From contig NZ_QYLP01000014.1 in NCBI RefSeq assembly GCF_003614925.1, positions 62,001 to 126,000 of the forward strand: DNA of 64,000 nt. The letters are read 5' to 3'. Under the pieces are notes generated by a model, which was not told where the DNA came from, did no database searches, and worked only from the letters and a program-made list of their open reading frames with translations. The stretch is from Arthrobacter celericrescens. GTDB taxonomy: Bacteria; Actinomycetota; Actinomycetes; Actinomycetales; Micrococcaceae. The position numbers and the translations under genes were made by a program. The stretch's first letter is position 1. Each line of letters starts with the position of its first letter. This document shows, piece after piece, positions 52,086 through 61,179 of this stretch.

Positions 52086-53477
52086 TTGGCACCCCCTCCA
52101 CCCTCCGAAGCAACCGTCAGCCATTCCGCCATCGAGTCCGTGAGCGCCGCGGCCCGCGCCGGCCGCGACCCGGACACCGTCACCCAGCCGATCGCCGTCG
52201 TGAGCGAACGCCTGCCCTGGCGGCACACCTTCATCTCCCTGCGTGTCCACAACTTCCGTGTCTTCGCGATCGGCCATTTCGTGGCGGTCATCGCGCTGTG
52301 GATGCAGCGCATCGCCCAGGACTGGATGGTGCTCCAGCTCTCCGGGTCCGTCACGGCCGTAGGGATCACCGTGGCGCTGCAGTTCCTGCCCTCCCTGGTG
52401 CTCGGCCCGTGGGGCGGCATGATCGCCGACCGCTTCGCCAAGCGCCGCATCCTCATGCTCTGCCAGAGCGTGGCCGCAGCCCTCGCCGGGAGCCTTGCTG
52501 TGCTGTCCCTGACCGGCGTCGTGCAGGTGTGGCACGTGTACGTGATCGCGTTCATCCTGGGCCTGGTCACCGTGCTCGACCAGCCCGCCCGCCAGGTCTT
52601 CGTCAACGAACTCGTCGGGCCCACCTACCTGCGCAACGCGATCAGCGTCAACTCCACCACCTTCCAGTTGGGCGGGCTGATCGGACCTGCCTTGGCAGGC
52701 GTGCTGCTGAACGCCGTCGGACCCGGCTGGGCCTTCGCCGGCAACGCGCTGGCCTGCTGCTCCACCATCACCACGCTGCTGTTGCTCCGCAAGGGCGAGT
52801 TGCACGTCAGCACGCCGGCGCCGCGGCGCAAGGGCATGCTCGCCGAAGGCCTGCGCTACGCGCTCCGCAAGCCCACCATCTACTGGCCGTGGCTGATGGC
52901 CGGCTTCGTGGCGGTGTTCGGGATGAGCCTGCCGGTGCTGCTGGCCGCCTTCGCGGACCACGTGTTCGACGCCGGTGCCGGCGGCTACGGCCTGCTGAAC
53001 GCGCTCGTTGCGCTCGGTGCACTGGCCGGAGCCATCGCTTCCGCCCGACGCCGGCAGTTGCGCCTGCGCTCGGTGGTGCTGGGCGCGGGAATGTACGGGC
53101 TGATGCTGTGCCTCGGTGCGCTGGCGCCGTCGATGGCCTTGTTCGGCGCGGCCATGGTTCTCTCGGGATTCTGGTGCCTGATGTTCCTCACCGCCGCCAA
53201 CCAAATGGTGCAGACCAGCGCCAACATGGCCATCCGCGGCCGCGTCATGAGCCTGTACCTCGTGGTGCTGATCGGCGGCCAGGCGATCGGCGGGCCCATG
53301 ATGGGCTGGCTGGCCGAACACCTCAACCCGCACCTGGCGATCCTGGTGGCAGGCGGGGTGCCGGCGCTCGCGGCGGCGACGGTCGCCGTCGTGCTCGCCC
53401 GGAAGTCGGCGCTGCAGCTCAAGGTGGACCTGAAGAACCGGCGCAGCCTGGTGCGGATCGTGGCGCGGGCGGCGTAG
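52086..53477 (+). CDS. MFS transporter (DHA3/EntS-like exporter)
   Basis: A 463-residue carrier with about 12 hydrophobic segments. Motifs include FRVFAIGHFVAVIALWMQRIAQDWMVL, GPWGGMIADRFAKRRIL and LDQPARQVFVNELVG, typical of the EntS/DHA3 exporters for siderophores or drugs. TTG 52086 follows GAGGA. It is divergent from a LysR regulator that likely controls it. A strong hairpin terminator follows. The natural cargo is unknown. Confidence 0.9.
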   Translation: MAPPPPSEATVSHSAIESVSAAARAGRDPDTVTQPIAVVSERLPWRHTFISLRVHNFRVFAIGHFVAVIALWMQRIAQDWMVLQLSGSVTAVGITVALQFLPSLVLGPWGGMIADRFAKRRILMLCQSVAAALAGSLAVLSLTGVVQVWHVYVIAFILGLVTVLDQPARQVFVNELVGPTYLRNAISVNSTTFQLGGLIGPALAGVLLNAVGPGWAFAGNALACCSTITTLLLLRKGELHVSTPAPRRKGMLAEGLRYALRKPTIYWPWLMAGFVAVFGMSLPVLLAAFADHVFDAGAGGYGLLNALVALGALAGAIASARRRQLRLRSVVLGAGMYGLMLCLGALAPSMALFGAAMVLSGFWCLMFLTAANQMVQTSANMAIRGRVMSLYLVVLIGGQAIGGPMMGWLAEHLNPHLAILVAGGVPALAAATVAVVLARKSALQLKVDLKNRRSLVRIVARAA

Positions 53478-53506
53478 TGCCCGGAGACGTAAGGGCCCCG
53501 AAACAA

Positions 53507-53538
53507 GGAACACCCCGGTCCGAAGACCGGGGTGTTCC
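53507..53538. terminator. Bidirectional hairpin terminator
   Basis: GGAACACCCCGGTC (53507-53520) pairs perfectly with 53525-53538 around a CGAA loop, between the MFS gene (+) and the tRNA (-). Confidence 0.88.
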
Positions 53539-53544
53539 ACGTGG

Positions 53545-53615
53545 AGCGGGCGACGGGAATCGAACCCGCGTATCAAGCTTGGGAAGCTAGCGCTCTACCA
53601 TTGAGCTACGCCCGC
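53545..53615 (-). tRNA. tRNA-Gly (anticodon CCC)
   Basis: The 71-nt minus-strand sequence folds as a tRNA: acceptor GCGGGCG/CGCCCGC, D-arm TAGCTCAATGGTAGAGC, anticodon loop TTCCCAA giving CCC for GGG codons, and T-arm GCGGGTTCGATTCCCGT. The anticodon stem carries one T-T mismatch, common in such predictions. No CCA is encoded. A core tRNA gene, which often marks integration sites. Confidence 0.93.
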
Positions 53616-53726
53616 ATTGCCAGGCATTTGTCGAAGACTCAGCCGAAGCAGATCCCAGCTTAGCGCAGATCACAGGCGTTCCCGGACAGACCCGCCGGAG
53701 CCCCCGCGCCAGGCAGGAATCCGGCG

Positions 53727-55238
53727 TTATTTGAAGAGCTTCATCGGACCCCAGCCGCTTCCGGCGGTCCTCGGCGCAATCCAGCTGCCGCTGCGGAACC
53801 CGTAGTAGTTGAGTGTGCCATCCGTCCTGCGGGCGAGCAGACCGCGGGTTCCCAGCCCGGCGTAGCCGTAGGTGGGAGCTAAAGAGGTTGTGGCCTGCCA
53901 GCCGCCGCCGATGGTCGAGGGGTAGGCGATGCCGCCGGCGCCGTTTCCTTTGTAATACAGTAGGGTGCCGCCGGGCAGCTGGGCGAGGACATCGTTGTTG
54001 CCGTCGTTGTTCCAGTCGGCCAGTGTGATCCCGCGGCTGGCCCACCCCGGGCCCATCGACACGAAGCCGCCGAGCGCGCCGCCTGAGCTGTTGGCGTAGT
54101 AGCGCAGCACGCCGTCGGGCTTGTATCCGAGTACGCCGGGGTACTTCTGGCCCCGGTGCAGCTTGCCCACGGTAATGGTCAGGTCCGCCCAGCCCCAGCC
54201 CACGCTCCGCAGGCCGTCGAAGCCGCCGCCGGCCCGCCCGCGGTACAGGCCGAGCACGCCGTTCTTCCATTGCGCGAGGATGTCGTAGACGCCGTCCGCG
54301 TTCCAGTCCACCACGAAGCCCTGCTTGAGGTTCGACCAGCCACCGCCGAGGGTGGCGCGGTACCGGTAGCTCCCGGACTGCGGTGCCGCATAGAGCAGCA
54401 GGTGCCCGGCGGAGTCCACGGCCAGGAGGTCCGAGCCGCTCCTGATGGTGGCCCCGGCCGCGGGGTTGCCGGCGAAGTAGTGTTCGAGCGTGGGGTAGCT
54501 GCGGGCGCGCATATCCGCGGCGATCGTGGGCCCGACGTAACGCAGGTGCCACGGTTCGTAGCTGTAGCCGGTGGTGCCCGAGTATCCGTTGGGGTAGCGC
54601 ACGATGAAGCCGAAGCGGTACGCGTTCGCAGCCACCCAGCGCCCGGCCGGGGTATCCCCGAAGCAGGTGGACAGGCCGCAGGATCCGCCCGCATTGCCGA
54701 TGTCCACCGCGAGGCCGGTCTGGTGTTCGCTGTAGCCGGGCTTGGCGGAAATGGTGTCCGCATAGGCCTGGCCGTAGGTGCGGACGTAGTAGTCGTACAG
54801 GGCGGCCTGGGTGTCGTAGGAGCGGTATCCGCTCACCACTGCCAGGCCCTGCCCGGCCGCCGATGCGGCGTTGAAGAGCGAATTGAGGGCGCCGGCCGCC
54901 TCCGCGCGCAGGTAGTATCCGCTGGACCGCACGTTGACGAGGTCGCCGGGGGCGTAGCGCAGCGGGTTCAGCGGATGGGACTTGTTGACCAGGACCGCGG
55001 TGCTCCCGGCAGTGAACACCGGTGCCAAGCTCGGCAGCGGATTGACCGTTGCCGGCGCGGCACCTGCCGCTGTTGCCGCCCGGGCGGCGGGCACGACGGC
55101 GGTGTGACCCGGGGCCGCGGGAGCCGTCGCCGGAGTGCCCAGCAACAGCGCCGCGCACAGCGAAACGGCAAGGGGCAATCGGACCCGGGAGCGGCGTCGT
55201 CGGACGCGGAACGGGAGGGCGAAATTCACGGCAGGCAC
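53727..55238 (-). CDS. Secreted D,D-carboxypeptidase (VanY, M15) with FG-GAP repeats
   Basis: A 503-residue exported protein. The signal peptide spans about 1-45 after a basic N-terminus. The M15/VanY catalytic domain (about 95-265) carries SGYRSYDTQAALYDYY, the zinc motif SEHQTGLAVDIG and EPWHLRYV with the third ligand. The C-terminal half is FG-GAP/VCBS-like repeats (VVDWNADGVYDILAQW, LADWNNDGNNDVLAQL) ending GSGWGPMKLFK. GTG 55238 has AGAAGGGG before it; earlier starts lack coding character. It trims peptidoglycan stem peptides outside the cell. The repeat half may target the wall or bind calcium. Confidence 0.88.
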   Translation of the reverse strand: MPAVNFALPFRVRRRRSRVRLPLAVSLCAALLLGTPATAPAAPGHTAVVPAARAATAAGAAPATVNPLPSLAPVFTAGSTAVLVNKSHPLNPLRYAPGDLVNVRSSGYYLRAEAAGALNSLFNAASAAGQGLAVVSGYRSYDTQAALYDYYVRTYGQAYADTISAKPGYSEHQTGLAVDIGNAGGSCGLSTCFGDTPAGRWVAANAYRFGFIVRYPNGYSGTTGYSYEPWHLRYVGPTIAADMRARSYPTLEHYFAGNPAAGATIRSGSDLLAVDSAGHLLLYAAPQSGSYRYRATLGGGWSNLKQGFVVDWNADGVYDILAQWKNGVLGLYRGRAGGGFDGLRSVGWGWADLTITVGKLHRGQKYPGVLGYKPDGVLRYYANSSGGALGGFVSMGPGWASRGITLADWNNDGNNDVLAQLPGGTLLYYKGNGAGGIAYPSTIGGGWQATTSLAPTYGYAGLGTRGLLARRTDGTLNYYGFRSGSWIAPRTAGSGWGPMKLFK

Positions 55239-55424
55239 GAACAGTCCCCTTCTGATTTGCGGCCCGGGAACTCTACCGCAATCTTGGCGCCGACGGAATA
55301 AAGATTCGGTTAAGGCGCGCTGCAACGGTGTCCCGCCACGGCCGCCCTGCATATCCTGAAACGGTTAGCTGTGCGTCATGGGGAACCGGGCTACATCGTT
55401 TTGTCGCACGTTGAAGGGGATCCC

Positions 55425-55868
55425 ATGGCATTCGCAGAGCACGAAGTACTGATCGGCCGTGACGCCATGAGTGTGTACCTTTTCCTCGTGGACGGGCTGA
55501 ACAACCCGCTGTGGCGCGACGGCGTCCGCAGTATTTCCCTCCGCTCCGGCAAGGCCGGCGCGAAGGGCGCCGTGTACCAGCAGACCCTGCTCGGCCCCGG
55601 CGGACGGCCCCTTGCCGCCGACTTCCAGATCGTCGAGGCCAGGCCCGGCGCCGAGGTGCGCTTCGAGGTCATCGCCGGCCCCGCCCGGCCCTTCGGCGGC
55701 TACTACCTGAGCACCGAGGGGCCGAACACGCGGCTGCGCTTCGCACTGGAGTTCCACCCGAAGGGCCTGCAGAAGCTCATGGGCGGCATGATCCAGAAGA
55801 CCATGGAGGCCGAGGTGCTCCAGCTCGACAAGCTGAAGCTGGTGCTCGAGGAGGAGGACGCCGCGTAG
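55425..55868 (+). CDS. SRPBCC-like protein (147 aa)
   Basis: A 147-residue protein resembling START/SRPBCC ligand-binding folds: EARPGAEVRFEVIAGPARPF, YYLSTEGPNTRLRFALEF, and a C-terminal helix GGMIQKTMEAEVLQLDKLKLVL. ATG 55425 follows AAGGGGA. It lies between two minus-strand secreted FG-GAP proteins. No catalytic motif is evident; it probably binds a hydrophobic ligand or is an uncharacterised member. Confidence 0.75.
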   Translation: MAFAEHEVLIGRDAMSVYLFLVDGLNNPLWRDGVRSISLRSGKAGAKGAVYQQTLLGPGGRPLAADFQIVEARPGAEVRFEVIAGPARPFGGYYLSTEGPNTRLRFALEFHPKGLQKLMGGMIQKTMEAEVLQLDKLKLVLEEEDAA

Positions 55869-55922
55869 GCCTGCGGGCGGCGGCGCGGCTCCGCCAGCGC
55901 GGTTCGGCCGCCTGCGCGCGAA

Positions 55923-57719
55923 CTACTGCGCCAGCTTGAATCCGCCCCAGCCGCTGGCCACCGTGGTGACTCCGGCGAACTTTCCGCTGCTGAGGTCCCA
56001 GAACTCGATCTTCCCGTCCGCGGTCAGCCCCGCGATGCCGGTGGTGTTCAGGCCGGTGACATTCCGCAGGGAACGCAGCCCGCTGTAGTCCGTCCAGCCG
56101 GTGCCGACGATGGGCCGGGTCTCGGTCTTCGGGGCCGGGGTGCCGCTGCCGCGGTAGAGGCGCAGGTTGCCGGTGCTTTCCACCGCGAGCAGGTCCTGCA
56201 GGCCGTCGGCGTCGTAGTCGACCATGGCCAGCCGCTGGCCGGGAACCGTCACGCCCAGGCTGCTGGCGAGGCCGATTGCCGCACGGCCGCGGTTCGGGTA
56301 CAGGTACAGCTGGCCCTTGGAGTTCGTGGCCAGGATCTGCGGCATCCGGTTGTTGCCGCACCAGGTGCCCACTGCCACCGTCATGGTCTGCCAGCCGCTG
56401 CCGCCCAGCTGCACGGGGGCCGCGAAGCCGCCGCCCACCAGCCCCGGGTAGAGCAGGAGCCGGCCGTCGACTTGCTGGGAGAGCACGTCGAACACGCCGT
56501 CCCGGTCCCAGTCCGCCACGAAGAGTTCCTTGGCGCCGGTGAAGGCCTTGCCCACGGCGCGCACTGGTCCGAAGGATCCGTTGCCGAGCGCCGGGTAGTC
56601 CCGCAGGTTGCCGTAGGGGTCCACGGACACCAGGTCGCCTGGCCCGCGGACTGCGGCGTTGGTGAGGTCCCAGGTGGGCGGCTGGTGCTTGACCAGCGGT
56701 GTGCACACATCCGTCGCCGGCGGGGTGGGCGGCTTGACGGCACCGCCCGGACTGGACACGGTTCCGGCCGGGAGCGTGCTGTAGCCGAAGAGGTTCACCA
56801 CGCCCCACATGGTGTAGCGGTTCGGGGTGGTCTGCCAGTTTCCGTCCGTGAAGGTGATCCCGACGCCGATCACGTTGAAGCGCGGGTCCCGCAGCATGGC
56901 GTCGTGGGCGGGTGAGCCCTTCCACCAGTCGACCAGTTTCGCGGCGTCGCGGTCCCACCGCACAGCGATCACCTCGCCGGCGCCACGGTCCGGGTTCAGC
57001 GCACGGGGGTCCAGCCAGAAGTTTGCCCGGTGCTCGATCACCTCGCGGGTGGCTATGTTGTCCGACCAGTCCTGCGCCAGCGATGCCACGGTGGGGTGGT
57101 ACTTCACCGGGTTCAGTTTCAGGGAGGCCCGGTAGCTGTTGATGGCGTTGAAGACCGCCAGGACGGCGGCGGAGTTGTCGTCCTTCACGAGGGCCTGCGG
57201 GACGGGTCCCTGTTCAGGCATGATGAGCGGGCTGTCTGTCCTGAAAGCTTCTGCCGGGCCGGCCGCCTTCGCATTGGCTGCCTTCGTCTTTGCGGCCGGG
57301 AGCGGGTCCGGTCCCCACAACGGCGGAATGCTGGGAACTTCCGGCGGGGTGCCCGCCGGGGACGTCGGTGCCGGCTGCTGCGGAACCGGGGGAGCCGCAG
57401 GTGAAGCGGCCGTTGGCGACGGGCTGGGTGACGCTCCGGGTGCCGGGGTTTCCGAGGGGGTCGCCGCGGAGGTGGCGGACGGCACGGCGGCGGAAGGCGA
57501 GCCGGAAGCCGGCGCCGAAGGCGCCGCGGAATCCGAGGGATCCGCGGCGGAGGTTGCCCCCTCGGACCCGGCCCCCTCGGATGGTGCGGGGGAGGACGTC
57601 GCGGTTGCCGGCGTCGTCGGGCTTCCCGGTTGGAGCCCGGCAAGGGACGAGCCGCCCAAAACGGTGGTGACGATCAGGCATGCCAGAAGGGCGGCCCCAG
57701 CTGCCGCGGTTCGTTTCAC
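55923..57719 (-). CDS. Secreted CAP (SCP-like) protein with FG-GAP repeats
   Basis: A 598-residue exported protein. An N-terminal hydrophobic segment ([20 protein letters not shown]) is followed by a long Pro/Ser/Ala-rich linker to about residue 180, a CAP domain (about 185-310) with [21 protein letters not shown] and HRANFWLDP, then FG-GAP-like repeats ([32 protein letters not shown]) ending [14 protein letters not shown] 57719 is the likely start, with a weak site. CAP proteins occur as secreted factors in actinobacteria. It shares the repeat half and C-terminal motif with the VanY protein two genes away, implying a common surface role. Confidence 0.85.
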   Translation of the reverse strand: MKRTAAAGAALLACLIVTTVLGGSSLAGLQPGSPTTPATATSSPAPSEGAGSEGATSAADPSDSAAPSAPASGSPSAAVPSATSAATPSETPAPGASPSPSPTAASPAAPPVPQQPAPTSPAGTPPEVPSIPPLWGPDPLPAAKTKAANAKAAGPAEAFRTDSPLIMPEQGPVPQALVKDDNSAAVLAVFNAINSYRASLKLNPVKYHPTVASLAQDWSDNIATREVIEHRANFWLDPRALNPDRGAGEVIAVRWDRDAAKLVDWWKGSPAHDAMLRDPRFNVIGVGITFTDGNWQTTPNRYTMWGVVNLFGYSTLPAGTVSSPGGAVKPPTPPATDVCTPLVKHQPPTWDLTNAAVRGPGDLVSVDPYGNLRDYPALGNGSFGPVRAVGKAFTGAKELFVADWDRDGVFDVLSQQVDGRLLLYPGLVGGGFAAPVQLGGSGWQTMTVAVGTWCGNNRMPQILATNSKGQLYLYPNRGRAAIGLASSLGVTVPGQRLAMVDYDADGLQDLLAVESTGNLRLYRGSGTPAPKTETRPIVGTGWTDYSGLRSLRNVTGLNTTGIAGLTADGKIEFWDLSSGKFAGVTTVASGWGGFKLAQ

Positions 57720-57837
57720 TTTTCACCAGCTCGCGTCGTGCCACCCAGCAGGCAGCGGCGGATTATGGTCCTCGGACTATAGTCGCAGACTTCCGCGGAC
57801 GCCATGCCTGCCCGGAACCTACTGTATTTTTGATGCT

Positions 57838-58413
57838 GTGCTGATCTCTGACCGTGACATTCGTGCCGAAATCGATTCCCGACGCATCGTCCTGGAGCCG
57901 TACGACCCCGCCATGGTCCAGCCGTCATCCGTGGACGTGCGGATCGACCGCTTTTTCCGGCTGTTCGACAACCACAAGTACGCCCACATCGACCCCGCGG
58001 AAGAGCAGCCCGAGCTGACCCGCCTGGTGGAAGTGGAGGGCGAGGAACCGTTCATCCTGCACCCTGGCGAATTCGTCCTCGGCTCCACCTTCGAGACGGT
58101 GAGCCTGCCCGACGACATCGCCGCCCGCCTCGAAGGCAAGTCCTCCCTGGGCCGCCTCGGCCTGCTGACCCACTCCACCGCGGGCTTCATCGACCCCGGC
58201 TTCTCCGGCCACGTGACGCTTGAGCTGTCCAACGTCGCCACCCTGCCCATCAAGCTCTGGCCCGGCATGAAGATCGGCCAGCTGTGCTTCTTCCGGCTCA
58301 GCTCCGCGGCCGAGCATCCGTACGGCTCGGGCGAATACGGCAACCGCTACCAGAACCAGCGCGGCCCGACCGCCAGCCGCAGCTTCCTGAACTTCCACCG
58401 GACGGAAATCTGA
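57838..58413 (+). CDS. dcd: dCTP deaminase
   Basis: A 191-residue protein matching Dcd: [49 protein letters not shown] and [11 protein letters not shown]. It converts dCTP to dUTP (or dUMP in the bifunctional form), supplying dTTP synthesis. The GTG start has no ribosome site; a -10-like TATTTT at 57825-57830 ends 7 bases before the GTG, which suggests a leaderless transcript. Longer in-frame starts read through the opposite-strand CAP gene and are rejected. Divergent from the CAP gene. Confidence 0.93.
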   Translation: MLISDRDIRAEIDSRRIVLEPYDPAMVQPSSVDVRIDRFFRLFDNHKYAHIDPAEEQPELTRLVEVEGEEPFILHPGEFVLGSTFETVSLPDDIAARLEGKSSLGRLGLLTHSTAGFIDPGFSGHVTLELSNVATLPIKLWPGMKIGQLCFFRLSSAAEHPYGSGEYGNRYQNQRGPTASRSFLNFHRTEI

Positions 58414-58415
58414 GC

Positions 58416-59300
58416 TTGCGTTCCCTGACTGTCCTCGACGGCGGCATGGGCCGCGAGCTTGCGCGCCGCGGGGCGCCCTTCCGGCAGCCCGAGTGGTCCG
58501 CGCTCGCACTGATGGAGGCACCCGAGCAGGTACAGGCCGTCCACGAGGACTTCATTGCCGCCGGCGCCCGGGTGATCACGAGCAACAGCTACGCCCTGGT
58601 GCCGTTCCACATCGGCGAGGAACGCTTCGCCGCCGACGCCCGCACCCTGGCATCCCGCGCAGGGCGCCTGGCCCGGGCCGCGGCAGACTCCTCCGGGCAC
58701 AGCGTGCGCGTGGCCGGTTCCCTGCCGCCGCTGTTCGGCTCCTACCGCCCCGACCTGTTCGACGCCGGCCGCGCAGCTTCGGTGCTGGCGCCCCTGGTGG
58801 ACGGGCTGGCCCCGCATGTGGACCTGTGGCTGGCCGAGACCCAGAGCTCCATCGCCGAAGCGCGGGCCATCCGCGCGGGCCTGCCCGACGACGGCAAGCC
58901 CTTCTGGCTCTCCCTCACCCTGCGCGACGAATACGTGGACGGCCCCGCCGTGCTGCGCTCCGGCGAGACGGTCCAGGAAGCCGCGGAGGCCGCCGTCGGG
59001 ATGGGCGCGCAAGCGCTGCTGTTCAACTGCAGCCGCCCCGAGGTGATGGGGGCCGGGCTGGCCGCGGCGCAGACCGCCGTCGAGCGTGTGGGCGCGGCCT
59101 TGACGCTGGGCGTCTACGCGAACGCCTTCCCGCCGCAGCCCGAGGACGCCACCGCCAACGACGGCCTGGACGAACTCCGCGAAGACCTGGACCCGGCCGG
59201 GTACCTGGAATGGGCCGCGGCTTGGCACGAGCAGGGCGCGGGCATCATCGGCGGCTGCTGCGGCATCGGGCCGGAACACATCGCGGCCATCGCGGGCTGA
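58416..59300 (+). CDS. mmuM: Homocysteine S-methyltransferase
   Basis: A 294-residue protein with LDGGMGRELARRG at the start, ITSNSYAL and FNCSRPEVM in the body, and the zinc-binding GGCCGIGPEHI at the C-terminus (the NCS and GGCC cysteines bind Zn). It transfers a methyl from S-methylmethionine or SAM to homocysteine. TTG 58416 lies two bases after the dcd stop and is the likely start; a CTG two codons earlier is an alternative. Probably co-transcribed with dcd. A 22-bp hairpin follows. Confidence 0.87.
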   Translation: MRSLTVLDGGMGRELARRGAPFRQPEWSALALMEAPEQVQAVHEDFIAAGARVITSNSYALVPFHIGEERFAADARTLASRAGRLARAAADSSGHSVRVAGSLPPLFGSYRPDLFDAGRAASVLAPLVDGLAPHVDLWLAETQSSIAEARAIRAGLPDDGKPFWLSLTLRDEYVDGPAVLRSGETVQEAAEAAVGMGAQALLFNCSRPEVMGAGLAAAQTAVERVGAALTLGVYANAFPPQPEDATANDGLDELREDLDPAGYLEWAAAWHEQGAGIIGGCCGIGPEHIAAIAG

Positions 59301-59310
59301 GCTAACACCT

Positions 59311-59371
59311 GTTGAGTGCTCAGTTGTGGCGGGTTATCCGACGAGAAGGCCGCCACAAGTGAGCACTCAAC
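59311..59371 (+). terminator. Long inverted repeat between convergent genes
   Basis: The 22-base arm at 59311-59332 pairs with 59350-59371 with one mismatch around a 17-base loop. It separates homocysteine methyltransferase (+) from the antiporter (-) and probably terminates both ways; the loop is long for a terminator, so it may also be a dispersed intergenic repeat. Confidence 0.65.
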
Positions 59372-59378
59372 GGTTTGC

Positions 59379-60566
59379 CTAGCGCGCTTCCGCCAGGGCC
59401 GGGCGCCGCGGCCTCCGGATCGTCTTCACCACCGGCTCCACGAAGCGGGCCGCCAGCGGGCCGATGACCGCCATCAGCAGCACGTAGGCCGTCGCGAGTG
59501 CGGCCAGTTCGCGCGGCACGGCGCCCGAGGTCACGGCCAGGCCGGCGATGACGATCGAGAACTCGCCGCGGGCAATCAACGCCGCCCCGGCACGGAAACG
59601 GCCGGGCATTGCGATCCCGGCCCGTTTCGCCGCCCAGATGCCCGTGAGCATCTTGGTGGCCGCCGTCAGCAGTGCCAACAGCAGGGCGAAGAGCAGCACC
59701 GGCGGAATGGTACTCGGATCCGTGTTCAGGCCGAACGCCACAAAGAAGATCGCGGCGAACAAATCCCGCAGCGGTTCCAGGATCCGGGTGGCGTTGTGGG
59801 CGGTGGCGCCGGAAATCGCGATGCCCAGCATGAACGCGCCCACGGCGGCGGACACCTGCAGGGCCGAGGCGAGGCCGGCCACCAGCAGGGCCAAGCCAAG
59901 CACGTTGAGCAGGAAGACCTCGGAGTTCTCGCTGTGCACGGCCTGCGACACCCGGTGCCCGTGCTTGAGCGCCACCAGCAGGACTACTGTCACTACCGCA
60001 AGGGCGATGCCCACGGTCTGCAGGCCCCCGAGGAAGCCGACGCCGGCCAGGATCGCGGTGAGGATCGGAAGATAGACGGCCATGGTGAGGTCTTCGAACA
60101 CCAGGATGGCCAGCACCACGGGCGTTTCGCGGTTACCGATCCGGCCCAAGTCCGTGATGACCTTCGCCGCGATGCCCGAGGAGGAAATGTAGGTGACGCC
60201 GCCCATCACGATCGCGCCCACCAGGCCCCAGCCCAGCAGCAGCGCCACCGCGGCGCCGGGCACGAAGTTCAGCACGAGGTCCACGATGCCGGCCTGCCAG
60301 GAACGCCGCAGACCAGTCACCAGTTCCGAGGCCGTGTACTCCAGGCCGAGCATGAGGAGCAGCAGGATCACGCCGATCTCGCCGGACAGATGCGCGAATT
60401 CGTGCATACCGTCGAGCTTGACGATCCCGCCGGCTCCGAAGCCGAGGCCGCCGATGAGGTACAGGGGAATGGGGGACATTCCGATGCGGCTGGCGAGCCG
60501 CGCGAGGAGGCCGAGGCAGAAGACCACCGCTCCAAGTTCGATCAGGGTCAGGGCCAAAGGGTCCAT
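59379..60566 (-). CDS. Cation:proton antiporter (CPA2/KefB-like membrane subunit)
   Basis: A 395-residue integral membrane protein with about 12 hydrophobic segments and CPA2-type patterns such as FLGLEYTASEL-like helices, GGVTYISSSGIAAKVITDLG and LVFEDLTMAVYLPILTA (with the Asp of the transport site). It exchanges K or Na ions for protons. It ends five bases after the TrkA-C gene upstream on the same strand, and together they match two-gene antiporter systems in which the cytosolic subunit gates the channel. Confidence 0.9.
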   Translation of the reverse strand: MDPLALTLIELGAVVFCLGLLARLASRIGMSPIPLYLIGGLGFGAGGIVKLDGMHEFAHLSGEIGVILLLLMLGLEYTASELVTGLRRSWQAGIVDLVLNFVPGAAVALLLGWGLVGAIVMGGVTYISSSGIAAKVITDLGRIGNRETPVVLAILVFEDLTMAVYLPILTAILAGVGFLGGLQTVGIALAVVTVVLLVALKHGHRVSQAVHSENSEVFLLNVLGLALLVAGLASALQVSAAVGAFMLGIAISGATAHNATRILEPLRDLFAAIFFVAFGLNTDPSTIPPVLLFALLLALLTAATKMLTGIWAAKRAGIAMPGRFRAGAALIARGEFSIVIAGLAVTSGAVPRELAALATAYVLLMAVIGPLAARFVEPVVKTIRRPRRPALAEAR

Positions 60567-60571
60567 GGCCG

Positions 60572-61054
60572 TCAGCCGTTGCGCAAGATGGCAGCCGCGG
60601 AGTCCAGGCCTTCCTGCGTACCGACAGCAACCAGAAGATCACCCGTGTGAAGTACGACGTCGGGTGCGGGCGAGGGAACGACCTCGCCTTCGCGCATGAT
60701 CGCCACGATCGACACACCACTGCGGGTGCGGATCTGGGCCTTGCCCATGGGCTGGTTCTGGAAAGGGGAATCGGCAGTAATGGAGAACTGGCGCGTGACG
60801 ATGCCGGGAATTTCCTTGTGGGCTTCGGCGAGGCGCATGGCGATGTGCTGGCCGCCCAGGAGATTGCCCAGGGCGGCCGCTTCATCGGCGGTCAACGGGA
60901 TGGAGGCCTGGCAGGTGTCAGGGTCGTCCCAGGTCGAAACAAACAGCTCGGTTTCGCCTTCACGCAGTTCCACGACGCCGATCCGGCGCCCGGAAGCCGT
61001 GATGAAGTCCTTGCGGACACCCAGGCCGGGGAGTTCAGTCTCATCCACGTTCAT
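60572..61054 (-). CDS. TrkA-C/potassium-channel regulatory subunit for the antiporter
   Basis: A 160-residue cytosolic protein. The C-terminal TrkA-C-like (RCK_C) domain has GVSIVAIMREGEVVPSPAPD and LHTGDLLVAVGTQEGL. The N-terminal half has LPGLGVRKDFITASGRRIGVVE. It probably binds nucleotides or cyclic dinucleotides and gates the membrane antiporter encoded 5 bp downstream, as in KhtT/KhtU systems. It is the first gene of this two-gene operon. Confidence 0.88.
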   Translation of the reverse strand: MNVDETELPGLGVRKDFITASGRRIGVVELREGETELFVSTWDDPDTCQASIPLTADEAAALGNLLGGQHIAMRLAEAHKEIPGIVTRQFSITADSPFQNQPMGKAQIRTRSGVSIVAIMREGEVVPSPAPDVVLHTGDLLVAVGTQEGLDSAAAILRNG

Positions 61055-61179
61055 GGATCCACCCTAGTCCTCTTGGGTGGGCTGCGGAACGGCGCCGCAC
61101 GGCGCTTGCCAGGGCTCGCTCAAAAGGCCCTAAACATGCCCTCCCAGGCGGACCCGGACCGGCCCGGGCGGCCGCGAAC

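Noticed and set aside
51948..53576. Long minus-strand frame opposite the MFS exporter
   Set aside because: His/Gln/Arg-rich translation without family features; the MFS gene is well supported.
57139..57837. In-frame upstream extension of dcd
   Set aside because: It would read through the CAP gene on the other strand and gives low-complexity sequence. Dcd length and motifs start at GTG 57838.
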